From Synergistaceae bacterium DZ-S4 (GTDB taxonomy: Bacteria; Synergistota; Synergistia; Synergistales; Synergistaceae), in the NCBI GenBank assembly GCA_025943965.1, contig JAPCWD010000004.1, forward strand, positions 1-64,000: 64,000 bases of DNA. The letters run 5' to 3'. Of this stretch, positions 41,908 through 51,483 are shown in pieces (the first letter of the stretch is position 1; every line of letters begins with the position of its first letter). The position numbers were made by a program, and so were the translations under genes. Below the pieces are notes generated by a model, which saw nothing but the letters and a program-made list of their open reading frames with translations, had not been told where the DNA came from and did not search any database.

Positions 41908-43146
41908 ATGGATATCGTCATCGAGGGCAAGTACAATGAATATGACTACCTTACTGTGGACAGCCTTACGGGAAAGATAAAGTCACTGGGCAGGGGCAGG
42001 CCTCCTAAGGAGCCGGACTCCTCTTTCGGTCGGGATCATGTGTTCAGCGCGGGGGACCTTAACGCGCATTCGCACCCGGAGCAGTCCATATATGTCGAGA
42101 TAGCGGACAAAAGCTGGGATCTGGCAAGGTGGTGCCGGGAGACCATATATAAATACAGCGTTGAAATGACGGCTGAAATGGTTTACCACGGATGCGTGAG
42201 GGCCTTCGGACGTATGCTGGCCTACGGCGAAACTTCTGTAATGGTCTCTTTTTACTGTCACAACAAAAGGGAAAACGAGCTGGACCTTGCAGTGATAAGG
42301 GCGGCGCAGGATGTCGGCATAAGGCTCTTCTTCGGAAGGATGAACTATGACCTGACGGACCCAAAAGCATATCCCGAAAAGAGGGCATCACAGCTGAGCT
42401 ACTATGAGGACCCGAAGGAGGCGGAGAAGAACTTCATCGGCCTTCTTAAATACGAAACGGATACAGTGAAAGTCGCACCGGCACTGCACAGCTTCCACGC
42501 GAACACCCTTGATGCGGTCACCAGAGGCATAAATCTCGGCGCAGAGTACGGACGTAAGGTGCAGTTCCATCTTTCCGAGGACGATGGAGATGTGAAGATA
42601 TGCCTCGAAAATTACGGAATGAGGCCGGTCGAGGTGCTTGCGGACCTGAAAGAGACCGGAAAGGTTTCCACTCTCGATCATCTTCTGCTCTCAGACTGCG
42701 TATGGACGAGCCGCAAGGAAAAGGAGCTTATTAAGGAACACGGGATGTCCGTGGTCTTCAACGGCAGGATGAACGAGCGGGTAAAGGCCGGAACTGCCGA
42801 CGTTCGTGAATACATGGAACTGGGAGTCCCTCTCTATATCGGAACAGATGGGGAGGCCAGCAATGACGACCTCTCGATAGACAATGAAATAAAGTGGCAG
42901 GCAGAAAAGCATAAGTTTAGCGAAGAGGAAGAAAAAAAGTTACGGAGGCCCTTTGAGATGGCGGGAGTCAGAGTAGGGCAGCTTGAAGCCGGTTCCGCCG
43001 CGGATATAAAGGTCTGCAAAGACGGAAAGCTTAACGCCCTCTTCGTAGGCGGCAAAGCCGTCATGGTGGATGGGGAGCTCCTTTCAAATAAGAAAATAAG
43101 CGATTCAGAGGCCTTTATTAAAGATATGTGGCAGAAAAGAGCTTGA
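41908..43146 (+). CDS. Amidohydrolase superfamily protein, family uncertain
   Basis: This metal-dependent hydrolase has 412 residues. Likely metal ligands are in DLNAHSHPEQ (HxH), PALHSFHAN, VQFHLSEDDG and GTDGEASNDD, in the order typical of the deaminase group. It is not a clear match to hydantoinase or to SsnA. ATG 41908 is chosen (AGGCGGG upstream); the frame extends to GTG 41899. It is divergent from ridA-ssnA and lies 255 bases before the molybdenum hydroxylase genes. N-ring deamination is plausible but inferred. Confidence 0.75.
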   Translation: MDIVIEGKYNEYDYLTVDSLTGKIKSLGRGRPPKEPDSSFGRDHVFSAGDLNAHSHPEQSIYVEIADKSWDLARWCRETIYKYSVEMTAEMVYHGCVRAFGRMLAYGETSVMVSFYCHNKRENELDLAVIRAAQDVGIRLFFGRMNYDLTDPKAYPEKRASQLSYYEDPKEAEKNFIGLLKYETDTVKVAPALHSFHANTLDAVTRGINLGAEYGRKVQFHLSEDDGDVKICLENYGMRPVEVLADLKETGKVSTLDHLLLSDCVWTSRKEKELIKEHGMSVVFNGRMNERVKAGTADVREYMELGVPLYIGTDGEASNDDLSIDNEIKWQAEKHKFSEEEEKKLRRPFEMAGVRVGQLEAGSAADIKVCKDGKLNALFVGGKAVMVDGELLSNKKISDSEAFIKDMWQKRA

Positions 43147-43401
43147 TGAGCTTTTCCCACCGGGATAGTGTGTTGTAAGAGCAAAAAAATGTATAATAGT
43201 CCTGACATTAATTTTTATAACTAAACCTTGGAACAATTGTGAAACTGCGGCGCGAAGATGCCGCGGCAAGCAATAGCAATTGCTCAGCCATGATTTTTAT
43301 ACAACTGCTTCCCGCGGCTCGATTTTAGCCGCACTTTACGACAAGCGGTTTTCTTGGCAGCTTATCGCGGCACGCAGTATTTATCGACAGGAGGTTTTCA
43401 G

Positions 43402-45636
43402 ATGGACGAATTTAATATAATTGGCAGCTCACCATTAAGGGACGACGGCCCCGGGAAGGTCACGGGGCGTACCGAGTACATTGCCGACATAGATATACCG
43501 GGATGCTGGATTGGAGGCATAGTGAGGTCGAAGGTTGCGAGGGGAAGGCTCAAGGGTATCAAAAAGTCCGCCTCATTTGACTGGTCTAAGGTCACTCTCG
43601 TTACCCACGAAGATATACCGGGAGAAAACTACATTTCCATGGTCAGGACCGACTATCCGGCCCTTGCCGAAAAGGAGGTCAACTATTTTTCTCAGGCGAT
43701 CGCACTTGTCGCGGCACCCGATGAGATGCTTCTCAAAGAGGCCATGACGTCGATCGAGGTTGATATCGAACCGCTGAAACCTGTGCTTACGGTGGAGGAG
43801 GCCCTTGAGGGAAAAGACATCATCTGGGGAAAAGACAACATGATCGACGAGTACAGGACAGAATCGGGAGACCTAGAAAAGGGTTTTGCCGAGGCGTACC
43901 TGATCGTCGAAGGCAACTGGGCAACGGGTTTCCACGAACAGCTCTACCTTGAGACCCAGGGCATGGCGGCATTTATGCGCGAGGACGGTGCGGTGGAGGT
44001 GATCGGCTCGCTGCAGTGCCCGTTCTATGTTCAGGGAGCGATCCAGAAGGTGATGGCCCTTCCTCCCGAAAAGGTGATCATAAGGCAGGCGGCGACAGGC
44101 GGAGGATTCGGGGGCAAAGAGGACTACCCTTCGATACTCGGCTCATACGCTGCCCTGCTGGCTTATAGATCGAGGCATCCCGTGAAGATCGTCTTCGACA
44201 GGGAGGAAGACCTGCGGGTAACGCCAAAAAGGCATCCTTCAAAGAGCCGTTACAGGATGGGCGTCAGTAGGGAGGGCAAGATAACCGCACTTGACGCGGA
44301 CATTATCCTGGACAGCGGAGCCTATACGACGCTCAGCAGGGTGGTACTCCAGCGCTCTCAGCTCCACGCATGCGGGATATACCACGTGCCGAACGTAAGG
44401 ATAAGGAGCAGGGCGGTGGCTACCAATACGCCACCTAACGGAGCCTTCAGGGGCTTCGGGGCTCCCCAGACGATTTTTGCCATGGAACGACAGATGGACC
44501 TTGCGGCGAAAGAACTGGGGATCGACCCGCTCGACATCAGGCTGAAAAACGCACTGAGGACGGGGGACAGGTTCCCGTACGGACAGGTGCTTAAGGAGAA
44601 AAACAACGCGGTCGCCGTGCTTGAAAAGGCAGCCGAGATGTCGGACTACAGGGCGAAAAAGGAACTTTACGCGTCCCAGCCAAAGGGAAGGATAAGGAAG
44701 GGGATAGGGATCGCTGCGGCGCTCCACGGAGGAGGCTTTACGGGAGCCGGGGAGGACAAGATGGGCACGACAGCCAGAGTCTGCTTCGACGGCTGCAGAT
44801 TTGCTCTCTATGTCAGCAGCACTGAGATCGGGCAGGGTTCTTCAACGGTGCTGCGGATGGCGGCGGCCGAAGAACTTGGAGCCGGAATGGAAGATGTTGT
44901 ATATATGGCGCCGGATACTTCAAAGGCTCCCAATACCGGGCCGACAGTGGCCTCGAGGACGACGATGTACGCCTCTAAGGCAGTCAGGGACGCATGTGCC
45001 AACATAAGAAGAAAGCTTGAAGAGTGGAGGACTGCGGAGGGGCTGCCGGCAAATACGCCCATGACTGCTCTTGCGGCCGGATACATGAAGGAAAAAGGGA
45101 TGCCGGATGAGTTCGGATACAACATATTCGATGACGACAGCTGCTGGGACGAGGAAAAATTCGAAGGAGACGCCTACAGGGGCTACGCATGGATCGCGAA
45201 CGTGATCGAGGTCGAGGTCGATACGGACACATACGAGGTCTCGGCAGAGAGGGTCTGTGCGGCCGCTGAGGTCGGCAGGGCGATAAACCCGATGCAGCTC
45301 AAAGGGCAGCTGACGGGAGGGATGCTCCAGGCTATAGGCTGGTCGCACCTGGAAGATATGCGAACAGACGATAAGGGCAGGTACACGGCTTCTCACATGA
45401 ACGCCTATCTTGTGCCGACGACCCTTGACACACCCGAGTGGGAGATAGAGCTGCTGGAGGATCCCTGCGTCCAGGGATGCTTCGGCGCGAAGGGCATAGG
45501 GGAACTTCCGATGAACGCGGCGGGGCCTGCCTTTGTATCAGCGGTGGACAACGCGGTGGATGTTTTCTGCGATTCGATCCCCTGCACCGGGGAGAAGCTC
45601 TTTCGGCTGATGTGCCCGGACGAAAAGAAGTCATAA
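43402..45636 (+). CDS. Molybdenum-binding subunit of a xanthine dehydrogenase-type hydroxylase
   Basis: This 744-residue molybdopterin-binding subunit of the xanthine oxidase family has a first-domain motif AATGGGFGGKED, a middle region PPNGAFRGFGAPQTIFAMER, and the catalytic Glu in the C-terminal GAKGIGELPMNAAGPAF. ATG 43402 follows AGGAGG. It is followed 17 bases later by the iron-sulfur/FAD protein; together they form a two-subunit hydroxylase, with electrons passing from the Mo site to the [2Fe-2S] and FAD. The substrate is unknown; purine or another N-heterocycle is likely from the neighbours. Confidence 0.88.
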   Translation: MDEFNIIGSSPLRDDGPGKVTGRTEYIADIDIPGCWIGGIVRSKVARGRLKGIKKSASFDWSKVTLVTHEDIPGENYISMVRTDYPALAEKEVNYFSQAIALVAAPDEMLLKEAMTSIEVDIEPLKPVLTVEEALEGKDIIWGKDNMIDEYRTESGDLEKGFAEAYLIVEGNWATGFHEQLYLETQGMAAFMREDGAVEVIGSLQCPFYVQGAIQKVMALPPEKVIIRQAATGGGFGGKEDYPSILGSYAALLAYRSRHPVKIVFDREEDLRVTPKRHPSKSRYRMGVSREGKITALDADIILDSGAYTTLSRVVLQRSQLHACGIYHVPNVRIRSRAVATNTPPNGAFRGFGAPQTIFAMERQMDLAAKELGIDPLDIRLKNALRTGDRFPYGQVLKEKNNAVAVLEKAAEMSDYRAKKELYASQPKGRIRKGIGIAAALHGGGFTGAGEDKMGTTARVCFDGCRFALYVSSTEIGQGSSTVLRMAAAEELGAGMEDVVYMAPDTSKAPNTGPTVASRTTMYASKAVRDACANIRRKLEEWRTAEGLPANTPMTALAAGYMKEKGMPDEFGYNIFDDDSCWDEEKFEGDAYRGYAWIANVIEVEVDTDTYEVSAERVCAAAEVGRAINPMQLKGQLTGGMLQAIGWSHLEDMRTDDKGRYTASHMNAYLVPTTLDTPEWEIELLEDPCVQGCFGAKGIGELPMNAAGPAFVSAVDNAVDVFCDSIPCTGEKLFRLMCPDEKKS

Positions 45637-45653
45637 GGGGGAGGAAGATAATA

Positions 45654-47015
45654 ATGAGGATAGAAATGACGATAAATGGAGCCCTTTATTACACCGACGT
45701 TCCTCCCATGAAACCGCTTCTGGCAGTGCTCAGGGAAGATCTGGGCTTTGCCGGGCCGAAGGAAGGCTGCGGCGAGGGCGAGTGCGGAGCGTGTTCTGTC
45801 ATCATAGATGGAAAACTTGTCAATGCATGCCTCGTGCCTGCAGTACAGGCATCGGGAAGCGAGATACTGACCGTCGAGGGTCTTGGGGACCCCGATGATA
45901 TGGATCTGCTCCAGAGGGCATTCGTATCGGAGGGCGCGGTCCAGTGCGGCTTCTGTACCCCGGGAATGGTAATGGCTGCGAGGGCGCTGCTTGAAGAAAA
46001 CCCTACACCGACAAGGGACGAGATAAAGGTCGCCTTGTCGGGAAATATCTGCCGGTGCACCGGCTACGAGAAGATATACGACGCAGTGGAGAAGGCCGTC
46101 AGCGAAGGATACTGCGATACCTTCAGGGTCCGCGAAAACCTCTGCAGCGGACAGGCTCCCACTCCCACATCGGAGAGCGACATGAACTGCCTTACGCCCG
46201 AAAATCTGGACGATGTGTTTGAGATACTGGAGAAAAACAGCGGAGTGTCCATCCTCGCGGGAAGCACGGATATCATACCAGACATAAAGAACGGGAAATA
46301 TTCATTCAGGAAAATAATGGACCTCAGCAGAGTCAAAGAGCTGAAGGGGATCAACAAGACCGGCGATACTATAAGGATAGGGAGCTGTGTTACCAACGGA
46401 GACCTGATCAGGAGCAGCATTATCAAAAAGTATCTCCCCGCACTCCGGGAAGCTGCATTTCGGAGCGGGGCGCCGGCAGTGCAGAACAGGGCTACCGTAG
46501 GCGGGAACCTCTCAACAGCCTCGGGTGCGGCCGACCTTCCGACGATACTTCTTCCGCTTGATGCGGGCGTCATAGCCGAGGGCCCGGAAGGCGCGCGCGA
46601 GATGAAGCTTGAGAAGTTCATCATCGGCTACAGGGAACCTGACCTGAAGCACAACGAGATAATGAAGGAGATCGTGATCCCCTTGCCCAAAGAGAAGAGC
46701 TTCCAGAAATTTTTCAAAAGGGGTTCGCGTAAGGCGTTAACGCTCTCAAGGCTCTCGCTAGGTTTTTATACCGAGGTCGAAAACGGGGTGATCTGGGAGA
46801 TCCGCGCAGCCGCGGGAAGTATGTCTCCCATACCTCTCAGGCTCAGCGGACTTGAGTCTGCCCTTAAGATGAAGAGGCTGACTCCGGAGCTTGCCGAAGA
46901 AGCTGCCGCGGTCGCATACGACGAGGTCAACCCCAGAAAGAGCCCGGAATGGCGTAAGAGGATGACATACAACCTTGTAAAGAGCTTCCTGAAGGAACTT
47001 ATGGAGGAAAAATAG
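45654..47015 (+). CDS. Fused [2Fe-2S] and FAD-binding subunit of the molybdenum hydroxylase
   Basis: Two domains that are separate in many anaerobic xanthine dehydrogenases are fused here in 453 residues. Residues 1-about 155 form the iron-sulfur part, with CGEGECGAC and the second cluster CGFCTPGM / CRCTGYEKI. Residues about 175-453 form the FAD-binding domain, with ILAGSTDIIPDI and VGGNLSTASGAADLPTILLPLDA. The true start is ATG 45654 after GGGGAGG; a longer frame to 45438 overlaps the Mo subunit and is not real. It is closed by a GGGCGCCGC hairpin. Confidence 0.88.
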   Translation: MRIEMTINGALYYTDVPPMKPLLAVLREDLGFAGPKEGCGEGECGACSVIIDGKLVNACLVPAVQASGSEILTVEGLGDPDDMDLLQRAFVSEGAVQCGFCTPGMVMAARALLEENPTPTRDEIKVALSGNICRCTGYEKIYDAVEKAVSEGYCDTFRVRENLCSGQAPTPTSESDMNCLTPENLDDVFEILEKNSGVSILAGSTDIIPDIKNGKYSFRKIMDLSRVKELKGINKTGDTIRIGSCVTNGDLIRSSIIKKYLPALREAAFRSGAPAVQNRATVGGNLSTASGAADLPTILLPLDAGVIAEGPEGAREMKLEKFIIGYREPDLKHNEIMKEIVIPLPKEKSFQKFFKRGSRKALTLSRLSLGFYTEVENGVIWEIRAAAGSMSPIPLRLSGLESALKMKRLTPELAEEAAAVAYDEVNPRKSPEWRKRMTYNLVKSFLKELMEEK

Positions 47016-47022
47016 ACAAAAG

Positions 47023-47049
47023 AAGGGCGCCGCGGAAGCGGCGCCCCTT
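47023..47049. terminator. Hairpin between convergent hydroxylase and hydrolase genes
   Basis: A stem of 11 bp (AAGGGCGCCGC and complement) with a short loop lies between the convergent ends. The T run is weak, so it may act for either strand. Confidence 0.6.
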
Positions 47050-47063
47050 AAATATATTCTTTC

Positions 47064-47960
47064 TCAGTTAAATCTTACAAGGAATGCGGTGAGCGAGTCG
47101 TAGAAGCTGTCCGGGTTTTCGAGGAAGGATGTCTGTGATGCCTCAGGTATCGTGACCCTTACAGACCCCGGTATGAGTGAACGGTAGTACTCAATAGTTT
47201 CTTTCCTTACCTGGTCATATACTCCGCATATGAGCAGGACGCGCACTTTTATATGAGGGAGCTTCGGTGTTATGTCCATGTTTTTGAGTATGCCGATGCA
47301 TGTAAATTCACTGGGACCCCACATATGCCTGTAGACCCTGAGTCCGTTCGGAGTCTTGGGTTTCATTGCGTACTGCCTGAACTGCCTTTTGTGCTTCTGC
47401 AGTTCCCTGCACTGGAAATTTCTGTTGTACTCGGCTATCGCGTCCTGGTAGAGTCTGCCTCCGAACTGTATCTCCTTTTCGGATTCCTCTACGATCCTGA
47501 CGTACTCTTCTCCGAGTTCAGCAAGCCTTGATTTGGCATCCCTGATCCATATCTCCGTGCTGAGGTAGGGGCTTACCATGGTTATGGACTTTACAGGAGT
47601 GTCAGGCGTCCTCAATACGTGTTCCGCAGCCAGCATTGCTCCCCAGGAGTGTCCTATGAGGTGGAGCTTCTCGACCTTCATTTCACTGATCACGGTGTTC
47701 AGTGTCTCGATGTAACGCTCCGGGACCCAGATCGATTCATCGCCCACATCATTCTTCTCGTCGCTTCCAAGTTGGTTGTACATATAGACCTTGCAGTCCT
47801 TGGCGAGCATTTCTGCCATCGGTGAAAAAGATTCGAAATTGCCCCCTGGACCGCCGTGAATGAATAGAATAGGGATAGCGGAATCGTTGTCGCCTAATAC
47901 GTTAAGTCCGACATAGCCTCCCGGCACGTCTATGTATTGGGTCTTCATCTCAATTGCCAT
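47064..47960 (-). CDS. Proline iminopeptidase-like alpha/beta hydrolase with a changed catalytic His
   Basis: This 298-residue alpha/beta hydrolase is of the S33 type. The oxyanion motif HGGPGG and the nucleophile GHSWG are present, and a catalytic-Asp region is visible near LICGVYDQVRKE. The expected catalytic His motif (usually GH or SH before a hydrophobic stretch near the C-terminus) reads EASQTSFLENP, so the position has Gln (CAG). It may therefore be inactive as a peptidase or use a shifted His. The ATG follows GGGAGGA. Confidence 0.75.
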   Translation of the reverse strand: MAIEMKTQYIDVPGGYVGLNVLGDNDSAIPILFIHGGPGGNFESFSPMAEMLAKDCKVYMYNQLGSDEKNDVGDESIWVPERYIETLNTVISEMKVEKLHLIGHSWGAMLAAEHVLRTPDTPVKSITMVSPYLSTEIWIRDAKSRLAELGEEYVRIVEESEKEIQFGGRLYQDAIAEYNRNFQCRELQKHKRQFRQYAMKPKTPNGLRVYRHMWGPSEFTCIGILKNMDITPKLPHIKVRVLLICGVYDQVRKETIEYYRSLIPGSVRVTIPEASQTSFLENPDSFYDSLTAFLVRFN

Positions 47961-48234
47961 TTCCGGTTCCTCCCTTCGCAGTCAGGTAGTTGCTCTTTTT
48001 AGATTATATCTTAATTTTCTGAACATTTGAAGGTCAGTATGTATCGTTTAGGTATTTTTACCAACTTATGATCAGAAGAAGTAATTTATAATAATTTTGA
48101 CAAAAACAGCTTATACTGACACACGTGGCATAAGAACGATCACAATTTCCCGGTTATTATTGATCCGAATGGTCTTATGTGATTTATAACATGGGATAGT
48201 GTCAGCGAAAAAGAATATCAGGAGGAGTTATGGA

Positions 48235-49113
48235 ATGTCATATCCCGATCCGGTAATGGCAATTTGCTACGATTTCGACGGGACCCTGGCCCCGGGGAAC
48301 ATGCAGGAGCATGATTTCTTCCCTGACCTCAGGATCGCCCCCAGGGATTTCTGGGAAGAATCGAACGCCCTTGCAAGGGAGCAGGAGGTCGATCCGATAC
48401 TTGCTTACATGAAGCTGATGCTGGACAAGGCCAGGCTTTCGGGAAAAGTCAGGATCTCAAAGAGCGCATTCAGGGACTACGGCAAAACAGTTGACCTCTT
48501 CAGGGGCGTCAAAAGCTGGTTTGGCGAGATCAATGATTATGCTGCTCAAAAAGGGGTCAGGCTCGAGCACTACATAATCTCGTCAGGCCTCCGGGAGATG
48601 ATCGAGGGAACTTCGGTAAGCAGGCACGTGAAGGCGATATATGCGAGCTCATTCATCTACGACCAGCACGATGTTGCGATATGGCCTGCCAATGCGGTCA
48701 ACTACACAACCAAGACCCAGTATCTGTACAGGATCAACAAAGGGATCGAAAGCGTTACTGACAACGTTGCTATAAATGAGTTCGTAGCCGAAGAGGACCG
48801 CAGGATACCTTTCTCAAGGATGCTCTTCATAGGGGACGGAAGCACCGACGTTCCCTGCATGAAGCTTGTTAAAAACCAGGGCGGACATGCTATAGCCGTC
48901 TATTCCGGCGGGAACGGCACCGGCAGGGACTACGCCGAAAGGCTCCTTCGGGACGGAAGAGTGAACTTCATCGCAGAGGGTGTCTATACTAAGAACTCGA
49001 AGATGTTCAAATATACGTCATCTATCATAGACATGGTCTCGGCCTCATACAAACTCTACACCCTGATGAAATCTGCAGGCAAAAGTCAGGCAGAGTGCGG
49101 CCCCGAAAACTGA
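48235..49113 (+). CDS. HAD superfamily phosphatase
   Basis: This 292-residue haloacid-dehalogenase-like hydrolase has motif I CYDFDGTLAPG (two Asp) and motif IV IGDGSTDVPCMK. A cap-like helical insert follows motif I. Sequence does not tell the substrate. ATG 48235 is preferred because AGGAGGAG is about eight bases upstream; the longer frame to 48199 starts with GTG and includes the ribosome site itself. It stands alone, with 274 bases of intergenic DNA upstream. Confidence 0.78.
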   Translation: MSYPDPVMAICYDFDGTLAPGNMQEHDFFPDLRIAPRDFWEESNALAREQEVDPILAYMKLMLDKARLSGKVRISKSAFRDYGKTVDLFRGVKSWFGEINDYAAQKGVRLEHYIISSGLREMIEGTSVSRHVKAIYASSFIYDQHDVAIWPANAVNYTTKTQYLYRINKGIESVTDNVAINEFVAEEDRRIPFSRMLFIGDGSTDVPCMKLVKNQGGHAIAVYSGGNGTGRDYAERLLRDGRVNFIAEGVYTKNSKMFKYTSSIIDMVSASYKLYTLMKSAGKSQAECGPEN

Positions 49114-49135
49114 AAAGAGGACCGAAAGGATAAGT

Positions 49136-51346
49136 TCAGCGGGGAGGCTGCTTTTCCTCAGTCTCCTTGATCTCTCCCTTGATACGGACGTCCCTCTGGG
49201 GGAAGGGGATCTCTATCTTCGCACTGTTGAAGGCCGCGAGTATCCTCTGCCGGATGGAGCTCTTTACGTCCCTTTCAAGGTTTTCCTTGATGTCGACGAA
49301 GAACTGCGCGGTCAGTTCAAGGGCGCTCTCCCCGAAATCCTCCAGGAGTATCTTGTATGGGGGTGACTTCAGCACGTTCCTGTCCTTGCTCAGGATATCC
49401 CTCATTATGCACATCGCCTTTTCGACGTCCGTTTCGTAGGCGACTGAGATCTTTACCTCTGTCCTTGTGAAGGAGTTGTTGAGGGTCAGGTTGACTATCG
49501 CTCCTTCCAGGACCTTGCTGTTCGGGATTATCAGGTGATTGCTCTGCTCACATTTTACGACGGTGTTCTGAAGCGTGATCTCCTCCACGATGCCCCTTTT
49601 ATCGGCTATTATGACTTCGTCGCCGATCCGGACCTTTTTCTGGAAGAGGAGTATCATCCCGCTGAATATGTCCCCGGTGTATTTCTGTGCCCCGAATCCG
49701 ACTGCGATCGCCACCGCACCTCCGAGGAATGCGAAGGCCGTGAGAGGGATGTGCAAGCTCCACAGACCGAAGAAAGTTGAAATGACGACGCCCGTGTAGT
49801 AGATGAACTTCTGGATGAGGAGGCTGCTGTGCCTGCTCATGCTCAGTCCGTCAGCGGTCCTCTTCCTGAAAATGTATGCAAGGTATCGGGTGAGCAGGAT
49901 GCCTGCAAGGAAGATCAGAAGAGCGAAGGAGAACTTGCCTACGGTTATAGGGTATTCGCCGACGTGCCAGAGTTCAGTCTCCCTGAACCTTGAAATACCG
50001 CTGCCCCAGAGGAAGCCGAGTTTCTCTTCGCTGTTGTGAGCTCCGGTTATGCGCAGTGTCTCTTTACGGAGGTCCGTGTACTGGCTCCTGATCGTCCCCA
50101 GCTCTACAAGATAGGAGAGATATCTTTTCTTCCTTGCCGACAGGTTCTCAAGGAAACGGTCCCTGATCTGATCGTCCTGCTCCGTCATCAGCGGGCTCCC
50201 GCTGCTGAACCTCCTGCTTACAGCCTGTTCTGTCTCCCTGATGGTCTGGATCGAATCGACGCATAGGGTAATGTTGGCGTTTATGTCATCAATAAAATCA
50301 TTTGTCCTTGAGAGGATGAATTTCTGCCTTCCGACGTCGAGGTTTCCTTCTATCAGGTCCTGCATTCCCCTCCATACCGACCTGAGCGATGTAAGCTTCT
50401 CAATGACCTCCAGGATCATCAGGATCTCGTCCCTTATGAGCTGCTGCTCGTTCGAGATCCAGAACCTCGCAAATGAGGTGAGGTCGCTCTCTTCGTCTAC
50501 GAACTCGTTTGCGGGGTCGGATTTCTTTTCAAGCAGGATTATGGTTTCGTAAAGGGCTCCCGTCTTCTGTAAAACAATGGAATTGAGAAGTGCGAAATCT
50601 TCGCTGCTGAACTTTATGTTCTGCCTGATGTCGGCAAGCATGGGTTCGATCATATCGACCTTTCCCTTTGTGTCGTTTAGTTCCTTTTCCGCCAGTGAGA
50701 GCGTGGTCATGTACAGGGTGTTTATTGCCGTGCACTCTTCGAGCTTCGCCTTTATCTCCCTCATCCGCCAGCTGTTGGTCAGGCTTTCCCCGTTGCCTCT
50801 GGCGATCCTTTCGTTGACTACCCGGAACCTCTTTTCAGTCTCGGTCATATCGGTATTGTTTCTCAGAAGGGTAGACTTTGCCTTTTCTATAAGCCTTTGG
50901 TATCTTTCAGCCTCGTTGCGGTAGTTTTCGACATCTTCGAGGAAGTCAAGGTAGAGAAGGAATGAGTATGGAGGCGCTTTTTCTGCAAGCTCCTCGAGCC
51001 TGCCCTCCTCAAGGATGAACTGCGATGCGGCAGTGCCCTGCTTCTGGAGGAAATAGATGCTGTGGTATACGTGTATGTTGTTTTCAAGCATCATCTCGTA
51101 GTTGATGACCTGAGAAACGGGGATCCTGTACTGTCTTGCGAGCCCCTCCTCAAGTCCCTGTATCTTTATGACCTCGTTTTTGAGCGTCTTTATCCTTTCG
51201 AGGGGCTGAGACTGGTGTTCTGTTAGAATTCTTTTCACGTCTGAGAGCGACTCGGCGAAAGATATTGCAGAAAAGAGAAGTATCAGGAAAAGGGCAAGGA
51301 AAGGTACAGATAAATTTTGTCCGGATATTACGGCGCTCTTTCTCAC
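49136..51346 (-). CDS. MscS family mechanosensitive channel with long periplasmic domain
   Basis: This large MscS-type protein has 736 residues and a signal-like N-terminus (FLALFLILLFSAISFAES). Residues about 35-480 form a helical, coiled-coil-like extracytoplasmic region. Two or three transmembrane helices follow, then the MscS pore and cytoplasmic domain, with AFLGGAVAIAVGFGAQKYTG and GDIFSGMILLFQKKVRIGDE. It should act as an osmotic safety valve in the inner membrane. The start is GTG 51346 (GGGGGGA seven bases before) rather than ATG 51382. It ends in a basic and Pro-rich cytoplasmic tail. Confidence 0.85.
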   Translation of the reverse strand: MRKSAVISGQNLSVPFLALFLILLFSAISFAESLSDVKRILTEHQSQPLERIKTLKNEVIKIQGLEEGLARQYRIPVSQVINYEMMLENNIHVYHSIYFLQKQGTAASQFILEEGRLEELAEKAPPYSFLLYLDFLEDVENYRNEAERYQRLIEKAKSTLLRNNTDMTETEKRFRVVNERIARGNGESLTNSWRMREIKAKLEECTAINTLYMTTLSLAEKELNDTKGKVDMIEPMLADIRQNIKFSSEDFALLNSIVLQKTGALYETIILLEKKSDPANEFVDEESDLTSFARFWISNEQQLIRDEILMILEVIEKLTSLRSVWRGMQDLIEGNLDVGRQKFILSRTNDFIDDINANITLCVDSIQTIRETEQAVSRRFSSGSPLMTEQDDQIRDRFLENLSARKKRYLSYLVELGTIRSQYTDLRKETLRITGAHNSEEKLGFLWGSGISRFRETELWHVGEYPITVGKFSFALLIFLAGILLTRYLAYIFRKRTADGLSMSRHSSLLIQKFIYYTGVVISTFFGLWSLHIPLTAFAFLGGAVAIAVGFGAQKYTGDIFSGMILLFQKKVRIGDEVIIADKRGIVEEITLQNTVVKCEQSNHLIIPNSKVLEGAIVNLTLNNSFTRTEVKISVAYETDVEKAMCIMRDILSKDRNVLKSPPYKILLEDFGESALELTAQFFVDIKENLERDVKSSIRQRILAAFNSAKIEIPFPQRDVRIKGEIKETEEKQPPR

Positions 51347-51483
51347 AAAAGTTCCCCCCGCAGTAACAACGTTTCGGCACATTACACAAGACTATTTTAC
51401 ATTAATAAACCAAAACAAAAAGGGGCAGTCATTGTTAATTATCTGGCTGCCCCCTATCCGTTTTTTTTTGTATTTTTGAAGTC

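Noticed and set aside
45438..45653. Upstream extension of the FeS/FAD subunit
   Set aside because: It lies inside the Mo-subunit gene in another frame; ATG 45654 has a GGGGAGG ribosome site and the normal family start.
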